Assembly (NCBI RefSeq): GCF_041361345.1
Contig: NZ_JBGKAD010000001.1
Coordinates: 124,001-188,000 of the forward strand
Reading direction: 5' to 3'
DNA: 64,000 nucleotides
DNA from: Halobaculum sp. MBLA0147
Lineage (GTDB): Archaea > Halobacteriota > Halobacteria > Halobacteriales > Haloferacaceae
Part shown: positions 1 to 7,452 of the stretch, piece after piece
How positions within the stretch are numbered: position 1 is the first letter of the stretch
Layout of the letters: the number at the start of each line of letters is the position of its first letter
Position numbers and translations under genes: made by a program
Notes under the pieces: model-generated
Told to the model about the DNA's origin: nothing
Databases searched by the model: none
The model's input: the letters and a program-made list of their open reading frames with translations, nothing else

Positions 1-1
1 G

Positions 2-2272
2 GAACTCGCGAAGGACCTCGGGTTGCTGTCGGCGCTCACCATCGGTGTCGGGACGATGATCGGCGCGGGAATCTTCGTCCTGCCCGGACAGGCGGCCGCG
101 GCGGCCGGTCCGGCGGTCGCGCTCTCGTTCGTGATCGGCGGCGGGATCTCGCTGCTCACGGCGATGTCCGCCTCCGAGTTGGGGACCGCGATGCCGAAGG
201 CCGGCGGGAGCTACTACTACGTGAACCACGCGCTCGGACCGCTGTTCGGCTCCATAGCCGGCTGGGGGAACTGGATGGGACTCGCCTTCGCGAGCGCCTT
301 CTACACGCTCGGGTTCGGGGAGTACCTCGCGACGTTCCTCCCGATGCCCGCTCCCTCGCTCGGGACGCTCGCGATCGCCGGCCTCTCGCTGGGGCCGTTC
401 GGGCTGAGCGAGTTCCAGGTCGGCGCGCTGTTGGCCGGCACCGTCTTCATCACGGTCAACTACGTCGGCGCCAAGGAGACGGGGAGTATCCAGATCGTCA
501 TCGTCACGGTCCTCGTCGCGATCCTCACCGCGTTCTCGGTGCTCGGGTTCCTGCAGGCGGACGTGTCGACGCTGATGCCGTTCTTCCCGAGCGAGACCGG
601 CGGGGCGACGGCGGTACTCCCGGCGACCGGGCTGGTGTTCGTCTCCTTCCTCGGGTTCGCCAAGATCACCACCGTCGCGGAGGAGTTGAAGAACCCCGGT
701 CGGAACCTCCCGTTGGCGGTGATCGGGAGCGTCCTGATCGTCACCGCGATGTACGCCGTGATCATGGTCGTGTTGATGGGCGTCGTCAACTGGCGACAGT
801 TGGGGCCCGACTTCACGACCACGCCGGTGTTGGACGTGGCCGAGATCGCCTTCGGAACGGTCGGGCTGGCCGCGTTCGGGGTGGCGCTGTTGACGTTCGC
901 GGGGCTGCTCGCGACCGCGTCTTCGGCGAACGCGTCGATCCTCGCGTCCTCGCGGATCAACTTCGCGATGGGGCGTGACCGACTGATCACGTCGAAACTC
1001 AGCGAGGTCCACCCACGGTTCGCGACGCCGTACCGCAGCATCGCCGTCACCGGCGGGCTGATCCTCGGGTTCATCGTCGTCGGCGACGTGAAGACGCTCG
1101 CGAAGGCCGGGAGCGTCCTCCACCTGATCGTCTACGGGATGTTGAACCTCGCGTTGATCGTGATGCGAGAGTCCGAGGCCGAGGAGTACGATCCCGACTG
1201 GACCGTCCCGCTGTACCCAATCGTCCCGATCCTCGGCGCGATCACCTCCTTCGGACTGATCGCGTTCATGAAGCCGATCGAGATCGCCCTCTCGTTGGTG
1301 TTCGTCGGCGGCGGTGTCGTGTGGTACTTCCTCTACGCCCGCGGGAAGGCGGACAAGACGGGCATCCTGAGTCAGTACATCCTCTCGAACGCCGACGAGG
1401 TGCCGGACCCAGCCGTCTCGGCGGCGAAGTCCGTCCAACCCGACGGCGGCCAGTACCGCGTGCTGGTCCCGCTGGCGAACCCGGAGACGGAACGCGACCT
1501 CATCACCCTCGCCAGCGCCGTCGCGAAACAGCGTGGCGGCGTCGTCGACGCCGTCCACGTGATCACGGTGCCGGACCAGACCTCCCTGGAGTACGCCAGC
1601 GACCACCTGGAGGAGTTCGAGGAGGAGTACCACGCCGTCTTGGACGACGCTCGCACGGACGCGGAGACGTTCGGCGTCGAGGTGGAGACACACACGATCG
1701 TCTCCCACCGCGGTTACGAGGAGATCTTCGACGCCGCTCGCACCCACGACTCGGATCTGGTCGTGATGGGGTGGGATCCAGAGGCACACGGCGGGAGCGG
1801 GCGGCTGGAGTCGCGCACCTCCGAGTTGGGTGCGGACCTGCCGTGTGACTTCCTGGCGCTGCGCGATCGCGGGTTCGACCCCGAACACGTCCTGTTGCCC
1901 ACCGCCGGTGGGCCGGAGTCGGACCTCTCGGCGGAGTTGGCGTCGATCCTCCGGCGCGAGTACGACTCGGAGGTGACCCTGTTGCACGTCGCGGACGACG
2001 AGGACCGCGGCGTGGCGTTCATGGACGACTGGGCCCGCGACCACGGCCTCTCGGACGTGAACATCCGCGTCGAGACCGGCGACACGGAGGCGGCAATCGA
2101 GCGGGCTGCCCGCGACGCGACGATGGTGTTGCTCGGCGCGACGGAGCGCGGGCTCCTCTCGCGGATCGTCGACGGCTCCGCCGTGATCGACGTGGCCGAG
2201 AACCTCGACTGTTCGGTCGTCCTCGCCGAACGCCCGACCGGGCGGTCGTTACGCGAGCGACTGTTCGGCTGA
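2..2272 (+). CDS. APC-family amino acid permease fused to two Usp domains (5' end missing)
   Basis: This is the 3' part of a gene that enters from the left edge: the reading frame is already open at base 2, so the true start lies outside. The first visible helix carries the glycine-rich G-T-M-I-G-A-G-I-F pattern of the APC superfamily of amino acid/polyamine permeases, and roughly twelve hydrophobic segments follow to about residue 445. Two universal-stress-protein domains follow, at about 480-620 and 625-749. The last one has a GATERG...GS pattern resembling the Usp nucleotide-binding loop. Permease-Usp fusions are known in haloarchaea, and the Usp pair probably regulates transport from the cytoplasmic side (inference). 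The substrate cannot be read from the sequence. Confidence 0.9.
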   Translation, partial: ELAKDLGLLSALTIGVGTMIGAGIFVLPGQAAAAAGPAVALSFVIGGGISLLTAMSASELGTAMPKAGGSYYYVNHALGPLFGSIAGWGNWMGLAFASAFYTLGFGEYLATFLPMPAPSLGTLAIAGLSLGPFGLSEFQVGALLAGTVFITVNYVGAKETGSIQIVIVTVLVAILTAFSVLGFLQADVSTLMPFFPSETGGATAVLPATGLVFVSFLGFAKITTVAEELKNPGRNLPLAVIGSVLIVTAMYAVIMVVLMGVVNWRQLGPDFTTTPVLDVAEIAFGTVGLAAFGVALLTFAGLLATASSANASILASSRINFAMGRDRLITSKLSEVHPRFATPYRSIAVTGGLILGFIVVGDVKTLAKAGSVLHLIVYGMLNLALIVMRESEAEEYDPDWTVPLYPIVPILGAITSFGLIAFMKPIEIALSLVFVGGGVVWYFLYARGKADKTGILSQYILSNADEVPDPAVSAAKSVQPDGGQYRVLVPLANPETERDLITLASAVAKQRGGVVDAVHVITVPDQTSLEYASDHLEEFEEEYHAVLDDARTDAETFGVEVETHTIVSHRGYEEIFDAARTHDSDLVVMGWDPEAHGGSGRLESRTSELGADLPCDFLALRDRGFDPEHVLLPTAGGPESDLSAELASILRREYDSEVTLLHVADDEDRGVAFMDDWARDHGLSDVNIRVETGDTEAAIERAARDATMVLLGATERGLLSRIVDGSAVIDVAENLDCSVVLAERPTGRSLRERLFG

Positions 2273-2438
2273 CCGCGGCGACTCGCGGTCTCTCACTGGC
2301 GGGCGCTCACGCTCGGTGCCGAGACGCCTCCAGTGGGGCCGACGCTCTGTTGTGCGCTCGCTCACGAGGACCGCGGTCGTCCACCGGCGACGGCAGTGCG
2401 TCGCGGTCGCCAGACACGTTGCCGACGGCGACGAGGAA

Positions 2439-2445
2439 TTAAGTA
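2439..2445 (+). promoter_or_regulatory. TATA-like box of the cysteine-synthase gene
   Basis: TTAAGTA lies 20-26 bases before the ATG at 2465. This is the spacing expected for a haloarchaeal leaderless transcript starting at or just before the start codon. It also supports 2465 over in-frame upstream starts. Confidence 0.6.
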
Positions 2446-2464
2446 CTCCCGTAGTATCTCGGGT

Positions 2465-3478
2465 ATGGACGACTCCGTGCTGGACACCATCGGCTCGCCG
2501 TTGGTGCGCGTCGACGGCCCGCCGGGTGCCACGGTCGCCGCGAAGTTGGAGAGTCGGAACCCGGGTGGCTCCGCGAAGGACCGCCCGGCGCGGGCGATGA
2601 TCGAGGCGGCCGAGGCTGCCGGCGAACTGACGCCGGGCGACGCCATCGTCGAACCCACCTCCGGCAACACCGGCGTCGGCATCGCCGTCGTCGCGGCCGC
2701 GAAGGGGTACGACGCCACCGTCGTGATGCCGGACTCGAAGAGCGCCGAGCGGCGACGACTGATCCGTGCCTACGGCGCGGACGTGGAACTCGTCGACGGG
2801 GACATCTCCGACGCCCGCGAGCGCGCCGACGAACTGGAACGACAGGGGATGGTGCAGCTCCACCAGTTCGAGAACGGCGCGAACCCGCAGGCGCACTACG
2901 AGACGACCGGCCCCGAGATCCTCGAGCAGCTGGACGGCCGTCGTCCGGACGCGCTGGTGTGTGGCGTCGGCACCGGCGGGACGATCACCGGGATCGGACG
3001 ACGGCTCCGCGGGTCGTTCCCCGAGGTGGACGTGGTCGCCGTCGAGCCCGCCGAGAACGCGGTCCTCTCCGGCGATGCACCCGGCGACGACGCCTACCAG
3101 GGGATGGGCCCGGGGTTCGTCAGCGGGAACCTCGACACGGACCTGCTCGACGGCGTGCTCCGAGTGGACCTGGAGGCTGCGGAGGCGGAGTGCCGCCGTC
3201 TCGCTCGCGAGGAGGGGATCCTCGTCGGGCAGTCGTCGGGTGCGTCGAACCTCGCGGCTCGCCGGGTCGCCGAGCGGTTCGCGGCCGGTGAGTCGCCGGA
3301 GTACGACCCGATCGCACTCGACGGCTGGGAGCCGCGCGCGGACGCCGGCACGGCCGGCGAGGACCCGCTCGTCCTCACAGTCTACTGGGACTCCGGCGAG
3401 CGGTACATGTCGACGGGGATGTTCGCCGCCAACGACCGCGAGGAGTCCGGCGGCGACGAGCACACCGACACGGCTTAG
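2465..3478 (+). CDS. Cysteine synthase family PLP enzyme
   Basis: This is a fold-type II PLP enzyme of the O-acetylserine sulfhydrylase/cystathionine beta-synthase family, 337 residues, cytoplasmic. The N-P-G-G-S-A-K-D-R motif (residues 32-40) supplies the Schiff-base lysine K38. P-T-S-G-N-T-G (64-70) binds substrate. A GTGGT loop near residue 167 binds the PLP phosphate, and a GQSSGA segment sits near 255. The expected role is making cysteine from O-acetyl- or O-phosphoserine and sulfide; the acceptor cannot be fixed from sequence. The ATG at 2465 was chosen because a TATA box precedes it at leaderless spacing and because the Lys motif then falls at the usual position. The last ~15 residues are an acidic tail. 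Confidence 0.88.
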   Translation: MDDSVLDTIGSPLVRVDGPPGATVAAKLESRNPGGSAKDRPARAMIEAAEAAGELTPGDAIVEPTSGNTGVGIAVVAAAKGYDATVVMPDSKSAERRRLIRAYGADVELVDGDISDARERADELERQGMVQLHQFENGANPQAHYETTGPEILEQLDGRRPDALVCGVGTGGTITGIGRRLRGSFPEVDVVAVEPAENAVLSGDAPGDDAYQGMGPGFVSGNLDTDLLDGVLRVDLEAAEAECRRLAREEGILVGQSSGASNLAARRVAERFAAGESPEYDPIALDGWEPRADAGTAGEDPLVLTVYWDSGERYMSTGMFAANDREESGGDEHTDTA

Positions 3479-3502
3479 ACGACGGAGCCACCACGGGACA
3501 GT

Positions 3503-3631
3503 GTGCTCTCGGAGTACGACCACGAGTCGCTGCGCGCCGCACTCGCGACGTTCGGCGGCTACGGCCTGATCCTGCTCGTGATGACAGTCCTCCTCTTCGG
3601 CCTGCCGTACCTCGTGTTCTCGGCGCTGTGA
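3503..3631 (+). CDS. Small membrane protein, 42 residues
   Basis: A GTG-started frame of 42 residues lies in the gap between the cysteine-synthase gene and the convergent PAN gene. It begins with an acidic amphipathic stretch (LSEYDHESLRAAL) followed by one clear hydrophobic helix (GLILLVMTVLLFGLPYLVF) and then stops. The composition, an acidic head plus a leucine/valine helix, is unlike random sequence at this GC content. It starts 24 bases after the preceding stop, so it could be co-transcribed. Function is unknown. It would often be missed by gene callers because of its size. Confidence 0.5.
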   Translation: MLSEYDHESLRAALATFGGYGLILLVMTVLLFGLPYLVFSAL

Positions 3632-3731
3632 CCGGTTCGGTCGCGTTGACCTCACACGGGAGTCGACACTCCGCGTCGGGCCCCGTCGTCGAAGTCCTCT
3701 CCTCGGAGAACAGCGTCGCGCGGTCGCCCGC

Positions 3732-4949
3732 TCAGGCGAACGCGACGGCGTCGCCGGCTTCCGCGTCCGTGTCGGTGTCTTGGATCTTCTCCCACGCCTC
3801 GCGGAAGTCACCCATGCGGATCTCCGTCCGGTCGTCGCGGATGGCGAACATCCCCGCCTCCGTACAGATGGCCTTGATGTCGGCCCCGGAGGCGTCCGTC
3901 GCCATCTCCGCGAGTTCCGCGTAGTCCACGTCCTCGGCGGTCTGCATGTCCCGCGTGTGGATCTGGAAGATCAACTCCCGGCCCTCCTCGTCCGGCTTCG
4001 GCACTTCGATGAGGCGGTCGAACCGGCCCGGGCGGAGGATCGCCGAGTCGAGCATGTCGAACCGGTTCGTCGCGGCGATGATCCGGATGTCGCCCCGCTC
4101 GTCGAACCCGTCCATCTCCGAGAGTAGCTGCATCATCGTCCGCTGGACCTCCGCGTCCCCGGAGGTCTTCGAGTCCGTCCGCTTGGAGGCGATGGCGTCG
4201 ATCTCGTCGACGAACAGGACGGCGGGCTCGTTCTCGCGGGCCACCTCGAAGAGGTCACGCACCAACTTGGCCCCCTCGCCGATGAACTTGTGGACCAGCT
4301 CCGAGCCGGCCATCTTGATGAACGTCGCGTCCGTCTGGTTCGCGACGGCCTTCGCCAGCATCGTCTTCCCCGTCCCCGGCGGGCCGTGGAGTAAGACGCC
4401 GCTCGGGGGCTGGATGCCCACGTCGTCGAACATCTCCGGGTTCTTCAGCGGCATCTCGACGGTCTCGCGTACCTCCGTCATCTGCTCGTCGAGCCCGCCG
4501 ATGTCCTCGTAGTTCACCTCCGGCGAGTGGTCGACCTGCATCACGCGTGCCCGCACGTCCGTCTCGTTCTCCAGCCGCTTGACCACCGACAGCGAGTTGT
4601 TCACCGCGACGCGGTCGTCCGGCTCCAGGTCCTCGCGCATCTCGTCGGTGACCTCGGTGAGCGCCTCCTGGTTGTTGCCGTGCTGTTTGATGACGACCCC
4701 CTCGTCGGTGAGCTCCTGGACGGTCGCGACGAACAGCGGCGACTGTTTGAGCTTCTTGTTCTCGTGGGTGAGCCGCTCCAGCTTCTGCTGGTACTTGTTG
4801 TTCTCCGCGTTGGCGTCGAGCAGCCGGTCGCGCATCTCCTCGTTCTGTGACTCCAGTGCGTCCAACCGCTCGCGCAACGCCTCGATCTTCTCCTGCCGGG
4901 AAGCCTCCTCGTCGTACGGGAGGTCGACTCCCTCCACCGTGTCGGTCAT
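3732..4949 (-). CDS. pan: Proteasome-activating nucleotidase (PAN)
   Basis: This is the AAA+ ATPase that unfolds substrates and feeds them into the archaeal 20S proteasome, 405 residues, a normal family length. An N-terminal coiled coil (about residues 15-75) and an OB domain (about 80-150) precede the AAA module, which has Walker A GPPGTGKT, Walker B LFVDEIDAIA, sensor AATNR and arginine finger RPGRFDR. The ATG at 4949 was preferred to a longer frame from 5069 because only non-homologous-looking sequence lies before it. The C-terminus reads V-A-F-A, so the HbYX proteasome-docking motif has Phe instead of Tyr at the penultimate position. It is divergent from the winged-helix gene at 5088. Confidence 0.96.
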   Translation of the reverse strand: MTDTVEGVDLPYDEEASRQEKIEALRERLDALESQNEEMRDRLLDANAENNKYQQKLERLTHENKKLKQSPLFVATVQELTDEGVVIKQHGNNQEALTEVTDEMREDLEPDDRVAVNNSLSVVKRLENETDVRARVMQVDHSPEVNYEDIGGLDEQMTEVRETVEMPLKNPEMFDDVGIQPPSGVLLHGPPGTGKTMLAKAVANQTDATFIKMAGSELVHKFIGEGAKLVRDLFEVARENEPAVLFVDEIDAIASKRTDSKTSGDAEVQRTMMQLLSEMDGFDERGDIRIIAATNRFDMLDSAILRPGRFDRLIEVPKPDEEGRELIFQIHTRDMQTAEDVDYAELAEMATDASGADIKAICTEAGMFAIRDDRTEIRMGDFREAWEKIQDTDTDAEAGDAVAFA

Positions 4950-5087
4950 TGCCAGCGATAGGCGACTGACGGACAAGAGGCTTCGGGTGCCGGGGACACC
5001 GTCACCCTCGCTGCCCTCTTCGATGCCCGAGAGTAATCGAGAGGGATGGTAAGTATTATGTTCTGGCATACCCTGACTCGGTGTACG

Positions 5088-5351
5088 ATGAGTGCCTCAG
5101 AGTCTGCAGTGGCCGAGGAGACGAGCGAGACCGGTTGGGACGCGGTCGCGGAGTTGCCGCCGAGCGCGAAGCTCGTCGCGAAGGTACTGGAGTACGAAGA
5201 CACGCTCTCGCAGAGCCAGATCGCCGAGGAGACGCTGTTGCCGCCACGGACAGTCCGGTACGCCCTCTCGCGGCTGGAGGACGCCGACGCCGTGGAGTCG
5301 CGGTTCTCCTTCGCCGACGCTCGCAAGCGACTGTACACGCTGTCGCTGTAA
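5088..5351 (+). CDS. Small winged-helix (MarR-like) DNA-binding protein
   Basis: An 87-residue protein. After an acidic N-terminus it has a helix-turn-helix of the MarR/winged-helix type (LSQSQIAEETLLPPRTVRYA, about residues 43-62) and then a wing region rich in charged residues, ending RLYTLSL. It is a haloarchaeal single-domain regulator by composition and size; the target is unknown. The gene is divergent from pan with a 138-bp shared upstream region that includes an AT-richer segment (GGTAAGTATTATG, about 5048-5060), about 30 bases before the ATG. A role in controlling pan is possible but only inferred from position. Confidence 0.75.
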   Translation: MSASESAVAEETSETGWDAVAELPPSAKLVAKVLEYEDTLSQSQIAEETLLPPRTVRYALSRLEDADAVESRFSFADARKRLYTLSL

Positions 5352-5383
5352 CCGCATCGCCGACTCCACCGTAGCCGAACTGT

Positions 5384-5467
5384 CGTCGTCGTAGTCGAAG
5401 TCGCCTCCCGTTCTCGCCGTCGTCGTAGTCGAAGTCGCCTCCCGTTCTCGCCGTCGTCGTAGTCGAG
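5384..5467. repeat. 34-bp tandem repeat, about 2.4 copies
   Basis: A near-perfect direct repeat of period 34 follows the winged-helix gene, with matching landmarks at 5393, 5427 and 5461. The unit begins CGTCGTCGTAGTCGAAGTCG and ends CCCGTTCTCGCC. It is intergenic, and the period is not a multiple of three. There is no spacer variation, so it is not a CRISPR. Confidence 0.85.
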
Positions 5468-5588
5468 TGAGTTCGTCGTCCCCGACTGGGGCTCTCGACA
5501 GGGTCGTGACTCGTCCTCGACCGGCAGGCGTCTGGGTCTCCCCCGAGTTCGCTGGCCCGGGGGACTGGCGGGAGCCCGGGGCGGCGAA

Positions 5589-5604
5589 GGTTCAAGTACG
5601 AACC
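5589..5604 (+). promoter_or_regulatory. TATA region inside an inverted repeat, before the mre11-rad50 operon
   Basis: GGTTC and GAACC flank the hexamer AAGTAC, giving a perfect dyad (GGTTC-AAGTAC-GAACC). The TTCAAGTA part lies about 27 bases before the GTG at 5621, where a TATA box is expected. A repressor dimer bound here would block transcription initiation of the DNA repair operon. Confidence 0.5.
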
Positions 5605-5620
5605 CGCGACCACTCTCTCC

Positions 5621-6070
5621 GTGCTCGACCAGACACGGACGAGAGAGACGAGAGAGACGGGAGAGACGACTCCGCAGAGCGGAGAGTCGGACGCGGAGCA
5701 GACGACGAGCAGTTCCCCTCGGACGACCACACGCCGCGTGTTGGACGTGTTGGCGACGGGGAGAGACACCCCACCGGACCCCGATACGACACTCGCGAGC
5801 GCGACGGCGGCCGTCGACCGACTCGACCGTGCCGCGCAGTTCCGTCGCCGCGGTGGCCTCGACCGACTCCGGCAGATCGCCGGGGCGTCGGCAGGGTCCC
5901 CGCCGCTCGACGAGGTGTCCGCGACGACACTGCTGCGAGACGACTCCCGACCGCCACCGGTTCGGGCGGCTGCCGCACTCGTCGTCTTCGAGCGCCTCCG
6001 GCGAGCGGTCGGCGACACGACGGCACCGAACGACTCAGGGGGGAGGCGCGCGAAGGGACCACAGACGTGA
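5621..6070 (+). CDS. Uncharacterised first gene of the mre11-rad50 operon
   Basis: A 149-residue protein of unknown family. The first 35 residues are Thr/Glu/Arg-rich and look disordered. The rest (about 40-140) is helical and alanine-rich, with a pattern of Leu/Val and Arg (VLDVLATGRDTPP, then LRDDSRPPPVRAAAALVVFE). There is no transmembrane segment and no recognised catalytic motif. Its stop overlaps the GTG of mre11 by 4 bp (GTGA), and a TATA-like box with a dyad precedes its GTG start, so it heads the operon. Tight coupling suggests it works with Mre11-Rad50, but the sequence alone does not prove this. Confidence 0.7.
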   Translation: MLDQTRTRETRETGETTPQSGESDAEQTTSSSPRTTTRRVLDVLATGRDTPPDPDTTLASATAAVDRLDRAAQFRRRGGLDRLRQIAGASAGSPPLDEVSATTLLRDDSRPPPVRAAAALVVFERLRRAVGDTTAPNDSGGRRAKGPQT

Positions 6071-7452
6071 CACGAGTCGTCCACACCGGGGACACACACG
6101 TGGGGTACCGGCAGTACCACTCGCCGGAGCGCCGCGAGGACTTCCGCGAGGCGTTCGAACGGGTGGTGACGGACGCCGTCGAGGCGGAGGTGGACGCGGT
6201 GGTCCACGCCGGCGACCTCTTCCACGACCGGCGGCCGGAGCTACCGGACCTGCTTGGTGTACTGTCCGCACTGCGCGAACTCGACGCCGCCGGCGTCCCG
6301 TTCCTCGCCGTCGTCGGCAACCACGAGTCGACACGTGGCGGCCAGTGGCTCGACCTCTTCGAGTCGCTCGGCCTGGCGACGCGACTGGGGGACGAACCGA
6401 TCGTCGTCGGGGACACGGCCTTCTACGGACTCGACCACGTCCCCGAGTCACGACGCGACGACCTGACCTACGAGTTCGCGCCACACGACGCCGACAGCGC
6501 GGCGCTCGTCGCACACGGCCTGTTCACCCCGTTCGCACACGGCGAGTGGGACACGGAGACGGTGCTCGAGGAGGCGACCGTCGACTTCGACGCCGTCCTG
6601 CTCGGAGACAATCACGAACCCGACCAGGCGCAGGTGCGCGACACCTGGGTCACCTACTGCGGGTCGACGGAGCGTGCAAGCGCCACGGAGCGGGACCCAC
6701 GCGGCTACAACCTCGTGACCTTCGACGAGACGGTCGACGTACGCCGCCGAACACTGGAGACACGCGAGTTCGTCTTCGTGGAGGCGGAGTTGGGCGCGGG
6801 CGAGGGGACCGAGCGCGTCCGCGACCGACTCCGGGAGTACGACCTGACGGACGCGGTCGTGATCGTCGAGATCACCGGCGAGGGCGAGCCGGTGACCCCC
6901 GCCGAAGTGGAGTCGTTCGCCGTCGACGAGGGGGCACTGATCGCGCGGGTGAGAGACCGCCGCGAGGTGGAGTCGACGGCGGAGGTGTCCGTCGAGTTCG
7001 CCGACCCGGACGAGGCTGTCCGCGAGCGACTCTCGGAGATGGGGCTCTCGGAGCCCGCACGCGAGGTGGACGACCTGGTCCGCGACGACGGTGTCACCGA
7101 CAGCAACGTCCGCGAGCGGGTGACACGTCGCGTCCGGGAGCGACTCGACGCGGACGGCGACGAGAACCTGCTCGACGCCGTCGACCGCACCGCGTCGTTC
7201 GAATCGGGAGACGAGACCGACGAACCGGGTGGGGAGACGGGTGAGGACGACGGGGCGAGCGGCGAGGAGACCGACACCGACGAACGGGACGACTCGGAGG
7301 AGAGTGATACGGGCGGCGCAGACACGGACGACACAGACGAGACGAGTGACACCACCGCCGACGACACGAGTGAGACGAGCACCGACGACACGACCGACTC
7401 GGACGACGACACGGACGACACCCAACAGATCACGATGGAGGACCTGACGTGA
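6067..7452 (+). CDS. mre11: DNA double-strand break repair nuclease Mre11
   Basis: Metallophosphoesterase nuclease partner of Rad50 in break repair, 461 residues. Metal-binding motifs appear in order: GDTHVGYRQYHSPERR (residues 8-23), HAGDLFHDRRP (about 47), VVGNHEST (about 83), then LLGDNHEPDQ (about 180). In the last motif the usual G-H-x-H reads G-D-N-H. From about residue 375 the protein is an acidic Asp/Glu/Thr-rich tail (DTDDTDETSDT type), probably disordered. The GTG at 6067 is taken because it overlaps the previous stop as GTGA and puts the first motif at the normal distance from the N-terminus. The 3' end overlaps rad50 by 4 bp, so the proteins are translationally coupled. Confidence 0.94.
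   Translation: MTRVVHTGDTHVGYRQYHSPERREDFREAFERVVTDAVEAEVDAVVHAGDLFHDRRPELPDLLGVLSALRELDAAGVPFLAVVGNHESTRGGQWLDLFESLGLATRLGDEPIVVGDTAFYGLDHVPESRRDDLTYEFAPHDADSAALVAHGLFTPFAHGEWDTETVLEEATVDFDAVLLGDNHEPDQAQVRDTWVTYCGSTERASATERDPRGYNLVTFDETVDVRRRTLETREFVFVEAELGAGEGTERVRDRLREYDLTDAVVIVEITGEGEPVTPAEVESFAVDEGALIARVRDRREVESTAEVSVEFADPDEAVRERLSEMGLSEPAREVDDLVRDDGVTDSNVRERVTRRVRERLDADGDENLLDAVDRTASFESGDETDEPGGETGEDDGASGEETDTDERDDSEESDTGGADTDDTDETSDTTADDTSETSTDDTTDSDDDTDDTQQITMEDLT

Noticed and set aside
4950-5069. Extended N-terminus of PAN.
   Set aside because: The coiled coil begins just after the ATG at 4949 and the upstream residues do not resemble the family; they also overlap the divergent promoter.
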